Below are positions 10,520 to 18,789 of a stretch of 64,000 nt of DNA, piece after piece. Position numbers and translations under genes: made by a program. The DNA is from Gudongella sp964575895 (lineage in GTDB: Bacteria; Bacillota; Clostridia; Tissierellales; Tissierellaceae), in the NCBI GenBank assembly GCA_964575895.1, contig CAZNTE010000003.1:54754-118753 (forward strand), written 5' to 3'. The notes beneath the pieces are model-generated. The model did no database searches. It was not told the origin of the DNA and worked only from the letters and a program-made list of their open reading frames with translations. Each line of letters begins with the position of its first letter. Position 1 is the stretch's first letter.

Positions 10520-12072
10520 TACTTGTCACCTCCAAGCATCAATTGAATAAATGGATTAAAGTAACCCTTATCTTTCTTAGCTACTCCGTCTAGACCTTTT
10601 CCACCAGTTCTCATCCTTCTTACTCCACCAAACTTACCCTGCTCAATTGTTTGGAAAAGACCATCTTTTTCAATCTGAACAAGTAGGTCGTTGGCCTTAT
10701 CAAGAACTTCCTGCGCTCTCTTTTGGATTACTCCACCTTCCTTGAACTCAATTTCATCACTTAAATGTCTAGCATTATTGAAAATGTATTTGGCATTTTC
10801 AATTGATAAATACCTATCATGAAGATGAGGAGTATGAATTGCTTCAGTTAACATTCCAAGAAGTTGAATTCCCTGGTTTGTCATAATTGATACCATATTA
10901 AACATAGCATTTTGAATGTGACCCTTGTAGATGTTACCAGTCATAAACTTTGTTGGAGGCATATACTTAAGGGGTGCATCTGGGAAGATTTCCCTTGCCA
11001 TTTGAGCTTGAGCTAACTCAAGAAGGAACCCATCTTCCAGAGTTGGATCCATCTCGAAAGCATGCCCAAGACCCATTTGCTCTTCTGGAAGACCAGCTTT
11101 TAGAGCAAATTGCTCATTGATAAATTGAGAAGCAAGTACTGTATGAGCCGCTTCCACAGCATCATCAGTTGTTAGGTAATTATCCTCTCCTGTATTTATA
11201 ATGATTCCTGCATATCCATTTATTACCCTGGAGAAGTACTGATCCACTAGGGTTCTTTGCATGTTTATATCTCTAAATAAGATTCCATAAAGGGCGTCAT
11301 TAAGCATTACATCAAGTCTTTCAAGAGCACCCATAGCAGCGATTTCAGGCATGCATAAGCCTGAACAGTAATTTGTAAGTCTAATGTATCTTCCAACTTC
11401 TTCTCCAACCTCATCAAGGGCAGCTCTCATAAGCTTAAAGTTCTCTTGTGTGGCATAGGTTCCCCCAAATCCTTCAGTGGTTGGTCCATGAGGAACGTAA
11501 TCAAGAAGTGATTGACCAGTGGTTCTGATAACAGCAATAATATCTGCTCCCTGCTTTGCAGCAGCCTTGGCTTGTACTATATCTTCATATATATTTCCAG
11601 TTGCTACGATTACATAAAGGTATGGCTTTTTACCTTCACCAAGGGTTTTTATATAATCTTCTCTCTTAGTTCTGTTTCCTTTAATTCTATCTACAGTCTC
11701 TTGGGCAATAGAATGGATAACATCCTTTATTTCCCCTTCATCCTTAGCAGGAAGTCTAGTGATGTCAACTTCTCCCAGGGAGATTTTCTCTGCGATTTCC
11801 TGAGGGCTTAATTCAAGGTTAAGCATGGCATTTCCAATCCAATAGGCTGCCCCTCTCTCCAAGCCTCCTCCTTCTTTTATATTGTCCACCACCACATTGG
11901 GAAGTGGTTTCCCAATTTCATCAACTCCATCAACACCAAGAAGTCTAACAATAGTTCTCTCAGTAGAAACAGTTGTGTGTTCATCGATGAAAAGCTGAAT
12001 ATCTTCAGCAATGTTTCTAGCTGACTGCCTTGAACTATTAATTTTTGCTATATCTAGATTCAGTTTTGACAA
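10519..12072 (-). CDS. kamD: Lysine 5,6-aminomutase, alpha subunit
   Basis: 517 residues when started at the TTG at 12072, which has GGAG eight bases upstream and gives the family N-terminus (MSKLNLD); a longer frame reaches 12090. The alpha subunit forms the TIM barrel that binds substrate and stacks on the cofactors carried by KamE. Strong family features are visible, such as VIVATGNIYEDI, GFGGTYATQEN, NYCSGLCMPEIAAMGA and GLGHAFEMDP. It lies between the MutS-like kamC and kamE in the order known from amino-acid-fermenting Clostridia. Function is inferred from family identity and context and is very likely. Confidence 0.95.
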   Translation of the reverse strand: MSKLNLDIAKINSSRQSARNIAEDIQLFIDEHTTVSTERTIVRLLGVDGVDEIGKPLPNVVVDNIKEGGGLERGAAYWIGNAMLNLELSPQEIAEKISLGEVDITRLPAKDEGEIKDVIHSIAQETVDRIKGNRTKREDYIKTLGEGKKPYLYVIVATGNIYEDIVQAKAAAKQGADIIAVIRTTGQSLLDYVPHGPTTEGFGGTYATQENFKLMRAALDEVGEEVGRYIRLTNYCSGLCMPEIAAMGALERLDVMLNDALYGILFRDINMQRTLVDQYFSRVINGYAGIIINTGEDNYLTTDDAVEAAHTVLASQFINEQFALKAGLPEEQMGLGHAFEMDPTLEDGFLLELAQAQMAREIFPDAPLKYMPPTKFMTGNIYKGHIQNAMFNMVSIMTNQGIQLLGMLTEAIHTPHLHDRYLSIENAKYIFNNARHLSDEIEFKEGGVIQKRAQEVLDKANDLLVQIEKDGLFQTIEQGKFGGVRRMRTGGKGLDGVAKKDKGYFNPFIQLMLGGDK

Positions 12073-12093
12073 TAATCTCACTCCTTTCATTTC

Positions 12094-13719
12094 TTATTTG
12101 TCTTTATCAAGAATATCTTCTGCTATTCTTAGTATTTCATTCTTTAAGCCCATGATACGAGCTATATTTAAGGCGTCCCTGGGGATTGGCGCTGATTCGT
12201 CAACAATCCTTAATCTATAGTCCATATACTTATTAACAATCTCCATTCCATCAGATGTCTTTAGTTCTTCCTCTATGGAGTCTATATCTATTTCTGATAG
12301 GCCAACAACCTGTAGGTGTTTAACACCAGGAATATCAGCCACATTGTCATAGTGGGTTGTAAGGAGGGTAATTGCAGGTTTATCCATTAGGTATTTTACT
12401 ATGGCCTTGGATATGGCATACCCCTCTTCAGGATTAGTGCCCCTGGCCAGTTCATCCACTAGTATCAGTCCCTTTTCATTGGCTCTTCTCATGGCTTCAC
12501 TTACCACTCTAACCTCTCCACCAAAGGTTGATAATCCACTGTCTGTGGATTGCATATCTCCGATGGATGATTTTATATATAAGCTAAGTCCAGTCTTCAT
12601 CTCCTTGGCTGGAACGTAAAGTCCATAATGGGCCATGGCACTTAGGAGTCCAATCAGCTTAAGACTTATGGTCTTGCCACCCATGTTGGCACCTGTAATG
12701 CAGACTACCCCTTCTTTTAGTTCCATACTTATGGGGGTAAACTTAAGATTTTTGGTCTTCAAAAGGTCAGAAATCTTTGGATGAACACCCTCCTTTATGG
12801 AAATAACATGCTCATCAATTATCTCTGGCTTCACTCCGTCTATATCCACTGCAAGTCTGGCTTTGGCTAATGCTAAATCAAGCTTTCCTATGGCAAGAAT
12901 ATTTCTGTATAATTCTCTTCTTCTCTTGCCAACCTCTTTTGAAAGCATTTCCCTAATTCTCATTTCTTCTCTTTCTTCCTTATCTCTAAGAAGGAGTAGC
13001 TCTCTTTCAGCATTGGTCAACTCTTCTGTGGGAAGGATTGTAAACTTAATATTAAGATAGGTTTCTGATACATAGGTTAGGTAGGGGTAAGTCTTTAAGG
13101 TTTTTAGTAATTGCTTGTTATCCCTTACCACAACAACGGAATTATCAGGTCTAAGATCAAGGTTTAAGTCTTCCTTAACCTTGTCCTTGATCCATTTCTT
13201 TTCTAACTTTATTATTCTATCTTTTTCCTTCTTCTCATTTCTAATATTTCTTAAATCCTCAGAATAGGCATCATAAATATAGAAGGTTGAGATTTTAGTA
13301 TCCTCAGGATCAAGAAGTTCTTCAAGTTTTTCAATCATCTCAATTCTTGTTTCAGGAAAAGAAGGCATGTCATATTTATTGAGTAAAACTTCAAGTTCTC
13401 TTAAGAACATGAGAAAATTCTTGATTTCAAATAATTCAACATCAGTAAGTATAAACCCATCCATGGATCTTTTAACGGATTGTCTTAAATCCTTTATATG
13501 ACTTAAGATATTGTTGAATTCTCTTCTAATCTGATTGTTTCTTATAAAGGGTAAATAGCTTTCCACAAGATCAAGCTGCTCTTTAAGTCTTTCTTCCTTA
13601 CCCCTCTCATAAGCCTTCATCCTTGATTTAAACATGGCTCCATAGGGGGTTAGGGTATTTAGTTTATTCATAATATATTGAAAATCTATGGCAGCTTTTG
13701 TATTTTCATCCATAAACAT
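12094..13719 (-). CDS. kamC: MutS-like ATPase of the lysine aminomutase operon
   Basis: 541 residues. The C-terminal third is a MutS-type ATPase: Walker A GANMGGKT at 343-350, a GDMQSTDSGLSTF segment, Walker B-like ILVDELARGTNP and a TTHYD switch. The first 330 residues are charged and helical, without the mismatch-recognition domain of true MutS and without the Smr domain of MutS2. In known lysine-fermenting clusters a MutS-like gene sits at this position before kamD. A role in maintenance or reactivation of the B12-dependent mutase has been suggested for such genes, and that is an inference here. The symbol follows operon position and is less certain than kamD/E. The kamB stop lies just before its start. 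Confidence 0.8.
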   Translation of the reverse strand: MFMDENTKAAIDFQYIMNKLNTLTPYGAMFKSRMKAYERGKEERLKEQLDLVESYLPFIRNNQIRREFNNILSHIKDLRQSVKRSMDGFILTDVELFEIKNFLMFLRELEVLLNKYDMPSFPETRIEMIEKLEELLDPEDTKISTFYIYDAYSEDLRNIRNEKKEKDRIIKLEKKWIKDKVKEDLNLDLRPDNSVVVVRDNKQLLKTLKTYPYLTYVSETYLNIKFTILPTEELTNAERELLLLRDKEEREEMRIREMLSKEVGKRRRELYRNILAIGKLDLALAKARLAVDIDGVKPEIIDEHVISIKEGVHPKISDLLKTKNLKFTPISMELKEGVVCITGANMGGKTISLKLIGLLSAMAHYGLYVPAKEMKTGLSLYIKSSIGDMQSTDSGLSTFGGEVRVVSEAMRRANEKGLILVDELARGTNPEEGYAISKAIVKYLMDKPAITLLTTHYDNVADIPGVKHLQVVGLSEIDIDSIEEELKTSDGMEIVNKYMDYRLRIVDESAPIPRDALNIARIMGLKNEILRIAEDILDKDK

Positions 13720-13721
13720 AC

Positions 13722-14753
13722 CTATTCACCTCCAAGCATTAGATCCATTACAGGTATGTCAGTAATATATGCTCTCATTTTTTCTAAAAATTCATGAGGT
13801 TCAAAATAGTATCCAGATGGGGAATAAGGATTTATTGTAAGTCCAATTAAATTTATTGGATGTATTACCCTAATCTTGATTCCTATTCTTCCAAAATGAA
13901 GATAATCCCTTGGTGCAATAAAGACCTTGGTTCCATCTGATATAACTATGGTTACATCCTTATAGGCTCTGGTGGATCTAGTTAGATCCTCCAGGGTGCT
14001 TTTCACCAATGATCCAGGAATTATCAAGTACTTTGAATCCTCATCCAGTTCCTGACCTATCTTATTGCCTGCACCTAAGGCAGTTTCCAATTTGATATCT
14101 TCTACTTGACCACTCTTTGTAACCACACAAAGTCTATTCTCTTCAAGTAATGATTTGAGAAGATCTCTGTCTTCTTCATCCACAGGTGGTAGATTAAGTA
14201 ATTTTACTGTATGAAGGGTTTCTTCAATTACCCTCTTATAGTCCCTGGAAATTACTGCTCCAGTTGAGAGAATGGTAGCCTGGGAAATTGTTGGTGCAGC
14301 AGATGTTTTTCTATCCAAGGCTCCATCAATTATGGTGAATTTAGCTCCCAAATCTAGCATATCAAGACAAACTTCCCTTATGTCTCTTAGGCTCTGAGGC
14401 CCAGCAATCTGAATGTATCCTGGAGATCTTACCCTCCCAATAATTACATCCCCCAGGGGAGTTCTAAATCTAGTTACCTTTAGAATTTCAACAGATGCAT
14501 CACCCATAGCCAAAAGACCAGTAGCTGTTGCAACTATGGTACCTTCCTCTGCATAGATTCTCGGCTTTTCAGTATCACTAACCACATCTAAAGATTCCCC
14601 ATCACGACCAATAGAGGTCATCCCTATTGGGATGCCCTCTTCAATGGCTTCACTTATTAGTTGGTTAAGGGTTACAGTTTTTCCTGTGTTCTTTCCCATA
14701 CCTACTATGGATATTATTTTATACTTATCCCCTATCAGGCTTAGTAAAGACAT
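13722..14753 (-). CDS. kamB: P-loop protein of the lysine aminomutase operon
   Basis: 343 residues from the ATG at 14753 (AAGGAG five bases upstream). A P-loop GMGKNTGKT lies at residues 18-26, followed by MTSIGRDGE and a VIIGRVRSPG segment, so it is a nucleotide-binding protein of the SIMIBI/NTPase type. No catalytic domain of known function is evident. Its partners are fixed by context: it sits between kamA and the MutS-like kamC, as in other lysine-fermenting operons. It may act with KamC in loading or reactivating the aminomutase cofactors, which is speculation. The symbol is assigned from position. Confidence 0.75.
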   Translation of the reverse strand: MSLLSLIGDKYKIISIVGMGKNTGKTVTLNQLISEAIEEGIPIGMTSIGRDGESLDVVSDTEKPRIYAEEGTIVATATGLLAMGDASVEILKVTRFRTPLGDVIIGRVRSPGYIQIAGPQSLRDIREVCLDMLDLGAKFTIIDGALDRKTSAAPTISQATILSTGAVISRDYKRVIEETLHTVKLLNLPPVDEEDRDLLKSLLEENRLCVVTKSGQVEDIKLETALGAGNKIGQELDEDSKYLIIPGSLVKSTLEDLTRSTRAYKDVTIVISDGTKVFIAPRDYLHFGRIGIKIRVIHPINLIGLTINPYSPSGYYFEPHEFLEKMRAYITDIPVMDLMLGGE

Positions 14754-14762
14754 GGCCACTCC

Positions 14763-16025
14763 TTATTTGTTGTAGTTATTACTTCTTTCATGACGTTCTA
14801 AATAGCTTGGCTCAAGATTTTTAATCTCAGCGCCTTCCATTAATTCTGCAACTCCTGAAGAAGTACTCTTCTTCTTACCTTGGCAAGTGTCACATTGACA
14901 TTCTTCTTCAAGATGATTTGGTTCAGCATAAGTTGTTATTATTCCCTCGTAGTTTCTAAGAACAATCTTATTAGGAGATTGAGATATTAAGTATTGAGGC
15001 ATAACAGGAATCTTTCCTCCTCCTCCAGGTGCATCAACTACAAATGTAGGTACAGAGTATCCTGAAGTATGACCTCTTAGAGCTTCAATTATTTCAATTC
15101 CCTTAGAAACTTTAGTTCTAAAGTGTTCAATTCCCATGGAAAGGTCACATTGGTAGATGTAGTAAGGTCTAACTCTCATCTTTACAAGACCATGCACCAA
15201 ATCCTTCATAATGTGTGGACAGTCGTTTATTCCTCTTAATAATACTGATTGATTACCTAATGGAATACCAGCATCAGCCATTTTTCTACATGCTTCTATG
15301 GTTTCAGGTGTTATTTCCTTTGGATGGTTAAAGTGTGTATTTAACCAAATTGGGTGATACTTCTTAAGCATATTAACCAAGTCATCAGTAATTCTTTGTG
15401 GCATAACAACTGGTGTTCTTGTTCCTATACGAATAATCTCAACATGGGGGATCTCTCTTAATTTTTTGATGATGTATTCCAATCTATCATCGCTAACAAG
15501 AAGAGCATCTCCTCCTGAAAGAAGTACATCTCTTACCTGTGGTGTGTTTCTAATATATTCAATTGCCTTGTCAATTCTCTCCAGTGGGGCACCCATATCA
15601 TGTTGACCAGCAAATCTTCTTCTTGTACAATGCCTACAGTACATTGAACATTGGTCAGTAATTAGGAATAATACTCTGTCAGGATATCTGTGAGTCAATC
15701 CTTCAACTGGTGAGTCAGCATCTTCATGTAATGGATCTTCCATGTCAGATGAAGAGTTATGAGTTTCCATTATAGTTGGAACAGCTTGCATTCTAACTGG
15801 ACACTTTGGATTATCAACATCCATTAGGGATGCATAGTATGGAGTAATTCCTACTCTAAACTTCTTAAGTACTTCTCCTATAGCTTCTTCTTCATCAGGA
15901 GAAAGATTTATAACCTGCTTTAGGGTCTCAACATCAGCAACTCTATTTCTTACTTGCCATTTCCAGTCATTCCACTCTTCTGGAGTTACATCCTTCCATA
16001 GAGGTATATCCTTATAATTTCTCAT
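14763..16025 (-). CDS. kamA: L-lysine 2,3-aminomutase (radical SAM, PLP)
   Basis: 420 residues. It converts L-lysine to L-beta-lysine, the entry step of lysine fermentation. Compared with the Clostridium subterminale enzyme, all key residues are present with a +1 offset: the radical-SAM cluster Cys126-Cys130-Cys133 (CSMYCRHC), PLP lysine 338 in GGGGKIP, substrate-binding Asp294 and Asp331, and the zinc ligands Cys269, Cys376, Cys378 and Cys381 (CQCDTC). The agreement of length and residues separates it from the shorter EF-P lysine aminomutase EpmB. It is the second gene of the operon, after kdd. Confidence 0.97.
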   Translation of the reverse strand: MRNYKDIPLWKDVTPEEWNDWKWQVRNRVADVETLKQVINLSPDEEEAIGEVLKKFRVGITPYYASLMDVDNPKCPVRMQAVPTIMETHNSSSDMEDPLHEDADSPVEGLTHRYPDRVLFLITDQCSMYCRHCTRRRFAGQHDMGAPLERIDKAIEYIRNTPQVRDVLLSGGDALLVSDDRLEYIIKKLREIPHVEIIRIGTRTPVVMPQRITDDLVNMLKKYHPIWLNTHFNHPKEITPETIEACRKMADAGIPLGNQSVLLRGINDCPHIMKDLVHGLVKMRVRPYYIYQCDLSMGIEHFRTKVSKGIEIIEALRGHTSGYSVPTFVVDAPGGGGKIPVMPQYLISQSPNKIVLRNYEGIITTYAEPNHLEEECQCDTCQGKKKSTSSGVAELMEGAEIKNLEPSYLERHERSNNYNK

Positions 16026-16065
16026 ATCTATTATCTTCCTTTCAAAAGTTTTCTATCTTCTTCTC

Positions 16066-17103
16066 TTAAGCGTATAGATCAGTGAAAATCTTTCTAAGTG
16101 TTTCAGACTCTCTCATTAGGTTTAGTGAAATAGCTGCATGGCCCTTAGTATATCCATTACCAACTATCATATTAACGTCTTTACCAACACCTTCTGCACC
16201 AAGAGCAGCTTTTGTAAAGCTTGTAGCCATGGAGAAGAAGTATACAGTTCCATCATCTTTAGTTATAAGGATTGAGCTCATCTCTGTATTAGGAATATTT
16301 ACTGTGTTAATAACAATATCAGCCATCTCTCCATTTGTAACAGCCGCAACCTTTTCCATTACTTCCACTGCGTTTGTAGCATCAGCAATGATGTACTCAT
16401 CTGCAAGATTTGCTTCTCTTACTCTTTGGATAGTCTTTTCTCTACTGCCGATACAAATTACCTTGCCTGTAACTCCAGCTCTTTTCTTTGCTTCATATAG
16501 GCAAAGCATCCCACTCTTACCAGTTCCACCAAGAACTACAACTGTATCTCCAGGTTTTACTAATTTTGCAGTTTGAGCAGGTGCTCCAGCAACATCAAGT
16601 ACTGAAAGTGCTAGGTTCTCTGGCATGTCAGCAGGAATTATTGAATATATTCCTGATTCAAATAGGATAGCCTTACCCTTAATGTCAACTTGATCGATTT
16701 CTTTTCTAATTTCACCAAATTCATCAATTCTAAGAGGAGTTAATGATAGAGAAACTAGAGTTGCAATCTTATCTCCAACCTTAAGTTCAGTTTTTCCTTC
16801 AAGAGCTGGTCCTATTTTCTCAATTACACCAATAAGCATTCCACCAGACCCCGTTACTGGGTTTTGGTGTTTTCCTCTTTCTGCTACGATTCCAAGCATA
16901 ATCTCTTTAATTTTTTCTATGTCTCCACCAGCTTGCTCCTTGATTTGTGTAAAGCTTGCTGAGTCTACGTTAAGTGTTTTAACGTCTATAAGTATTTCAT
17001 TGTCATAAATTTCCATGTCATTATCAATTTTAAATGCAGGTTGTGGTAATACTCCCTTTGGTTCAATAACTCTGTGTGTTCCGTATGGACATCCTTTTTT
17101 CAT
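16066..17103 (-). CDS. kdd: L-erythro-3,5-diaminohexanoate dehydrogenase
   Basis: 345 residues. The enzyme oxidatively deaminates 3,5-diaminohexanoate, the KamDE product, to 5-amino-3-oxohexanoate with NAD(P)+. The protein looks like a distant medium-chain dehydrogenase: an N-terminal GroES-like half (NPVTGSGGMLIGVIEKIG, LKVGDKIATL) and a Rossmann half with VVVLGGTGKSGML near residue 190. The N-terminus MKKGCPYGTHRVIEPKG is typical of Kdd. It is the first gene after the sigma-54 promoter. The next enzymes of the pathway (kce, kal, CoA transferase) are not in this window. Confidence 0.93.
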   Translation of the reverse strand: MKKGCPYGTHRVIEPKGVLPQPAFKIDNDMEIYDNEILIDVKTLNVDSASFTQIKEQAGGDIEKIKEIMLGIVAERGKHQNPVTGSGGMLIGVIEKIGPALEGKTELKVGDKIATLVSLSLTPLRIDEFGEIRKEIDQVDIKGKAILFESGIYSIIPADMPENLALSVLDVAGAPAQTAKLVKPGDTVVVLGGTGKSGMLCLYEAKKRAGVTGKVICIGSREKTIQRVREANLADEYIIADATNAVEVMEKVAAVTNGEMADIVINTVNIPNTEMSSILITKDDGTVYFFSMATSFTKAALGAEGVGKDVNMIVGNGYTKGHAAISLNLMRESETLRKIFTDLYA

Positions 17104-17140
17104 AGTATTCCTCCTTTGTTTTTTCTACTCTTAATACAAT

Positions 17141-17155
17141 GCAAATTATGTGCCA
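17141..17155 (-). promoter_or_regulatory. Sigma-54 (-24/-12) promoter of the lysine operon
   Basis: On the minus strand TGGCACATAATTTGC matches the sigma-54 consensus TGGCAC-N5-TTGC exactly. It lies about 40 bp upstream of the kdd ATG, and a sigma-54 activator gene follows immediately upstream of the operon. Confidence 0.93.
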
Positions 17156-17227
17156 ACATTTGATTGTTAGAAAAATGGCTAATTGGTGTGGTTTGAGCTA
17201 AAAACTCTTACAGGAAAAGGTTTTAGT

Positions 17228-17241
17228 GCCCATTTTTCGGC
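17228..17241. promoter_or_regulatory. Candidate upstream activator site for the lysine operon
   Basis: GCCCATTTTTCGGC, about 75-85 bp upstream of the -24 element. The identical 14-mer occurs at 18701-18714 before the activator gene. Confidence 0.65.
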
Positions 17242-17252
17242 TTCTTTCTACA

Positions 17253-17287
17253 TAAAAACCCTGTTAAATCAGTGTTTACAGGGTTTT
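17253..17287 (-). terminator. Terminator of the PAS/sigma-54 activator gene
   Basis: AAACCCTGT / ACAGGGTTT stem followed on the minus strand by TTTATG. It overlaps the stop codon of the activator. Confidence 0.75.
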
Positions 17288-18673
17288 AATATCGTATTTA
17301 TTGAGTTTGTATTGTAGAGTTTGTCTTGGTATATTTAAAATTTCTGCCGCATGGGTTATGTTTCCAGCTGTTTGTTTCATAGCTTCAGCTATATAGTTTT
17401 TTTCAGTTTCCTCAAGCAATTGATTCAGGTTAAGATTTGATTTTTTCTTGCCTTTTTTTACTAAGTTCTTCTTGATTTTTTGAGGGATGTGCTCAAGATC
17501 AATTATTTCCACATCGTATAGGTTCATTATACCTTCAATTAAATGCTCTAGCTCTCTAACATTTCCCTCCCAGGGATAGTCCATGAAAATACTTAGAACC
17601 TTCTTAGATATACCCTTGGTATTTTTCCCCAACTGTACATTAAACTTGTCTATAAAGTGGTGAGAAAGTATTTCTATATCATCTTTCCTATCCCTTAGAG
17701 GAGGTATATCAAAGCTTATTACATTAAGTCTATAGTATAGGTCTTTTCTAAGTTGACGCCTTTCTATGGCCTCTTCTGGTGGTATATTTGTTGCAGCAAT
17801 TATTCTAACATCAACGTTCTTTATCTTGGTTCCCCCAACCCTTCTTATGTTTCCATCCTGAAGCACCCTAAGGAGTTTTGATTGGAGCTCCAGGGGCATG
17901 GAGTTGATTTCGTCAAGAAATATGGTTCCACCATTGGCCAGTTCAAATAATCCTGGTCTATCCTCTGCTCCTGTAAACCCACCCTTAGTAGTTCCAAAGA
18001 GTATCCCTTCCAATAGATTAGAGGGTAGGGCAGCGCAGTTTTGAGTTATGAAAGGATTGTGACGTCTCTTTGATCCATTGTGTATGGAGTGGACAAAGAG
18101 TTCCTTACCAGTTCCAGTATCTCCCGATATTAAAACAGGGGCATCCCCTTGGGCTGCCTTTCTTGCCAAAGCCTTAAGCCTTATTATTTCATTGTTATTC
18201 CCAACTATATCAAAGAAAGTATAAACTGCTTCTTCCCTTGAATCTCCCTTCTTACTGGTAGACCCAGAGTATAGCTTATCCTGTAGGTCCACTATCTTTT
18301 CAGAAAGCTCCCTAACCTGGGTAATATCCTTAGAAATTTCAATAGCCCCCATTATCTTTCCCATACTCTTTATGGGGATGGAAGAGTTGATAGTGGTGAT
18401 TTTTTCTCCCTTGTAATTCACAAATGTCTGTTCCCTTCTTAGTATAGGTTCACCAGTTCGGATTACAGTTAGTAGGGTTGAAGTATTCTCATCCAGAGAT
18501 GGATATATTTCTATTAAGTGTCTTCCCACTGCCTTCTTAGGATCAACACCATCTATCCTTTTGGCAAAGTCATTGTAGTATAGAATCTTACCTGAAGCAT
18601 CGATCATATGTAATCCTTCTTCAAGATAATTAAATATTTCTTCAATGTTTTCCTTTAAAAATATATCCTTCAT
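17276..18673 (-). CDS. PAS-domain sigma-54-dependent transcriptional activator
   Basis: 465 residues. Domains: PAS at 10-120 (MIDASGKILYYND), a short helical linker, a sigma-54 AAA+ domain at 153-380 with Walker A GDTGTGKE (184-191), Walker B IFLDEIN (251-257) and arginine-finger region, and a Fis-type helix-turn-helix at 424-465 (NITHAAEILNIPRQTLQYKL). The sigma-54 contact loop reads GGFTGA (231-236) instead of the usual GAFTGA. It lies directly upstream of the operon with the sigma-54 promoter and shares the same dyad sequence in its own leader, so it is very probably the activator of lysine catabolism and may control itself. The PAS signal is unknown. Confidence 0.93.
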   Translation of the reverse strand: MKDIFLKENIEEIFNYLEEGLHMIDASGKILYYNDFAKRIDGVDPKKAVGRHLIEIYPSLDENTSTLLTVIRTGEPILRREQTFVNYKGEKITTINSSIPIKSMGKIMGAIEISKDITQVRELSEKIVDLQDKLYSGSTSKKGDSREEAVYTFFDIVGNNNEIIRLKALARKAAQGDAPVLISGDTGTGKELFVHSIHNGSKRRHNPFITQNCAALPSNLLEGILFGTTKGGFTGAEDRPGLFELANGGTIFLDEINSMPLELQSKLLRVLQDGNIRRVGGTKIKNVDVRIIAATNIPPEEAIERRQLRKDLYYRLNVISFDIPPLRDRKDDIEILSHHFIDKFNVQLGKNTKGISKKVLSIFMDYPWEGNVRELEHLIEGIMNLYDVEIIDLEHIPQKIKKNLVKKGKKKSNLNLNQLLEETEKNYIAEAMKQTAGNITHAAEILNIPRQTLQYKLNKYDIKTL

Positions 18674-18700
18674 GGTATCATCCTTTCAAAAATGATCTAC

Positions 18701-18735
18701 GCCCATTTTTCGGCATTATGCGCCGAATATCGGGC
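18701..18735. promoter_or_regulatory. Two candidate activator-binding sites before the PAS activator gene
   Basis: GCCCATTTTTCGGC at 18701-18714 is identical to the site before the lysine operon. A related dyad GCCGAATATCGGGC lies at 18722-18735. They are only about 28 and 50 bp from the ATG, so they may serve autoregulation. Confidence 0.6.
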
Positions 18736-18789
18736 AGGTTTTCCCCTGCCCCTTCTTAGTTTTATTTTATACTAGATTTCCTTTAATTG

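Noticed and set aside
18731..18752. Hairpin GGGCAGG/CCTGCCC as terminator of the Cna-B gene
   Set aside because: No T tract follows on the minus strand; it overlaps the dyad sites before the activator gene, so its role is unclear.
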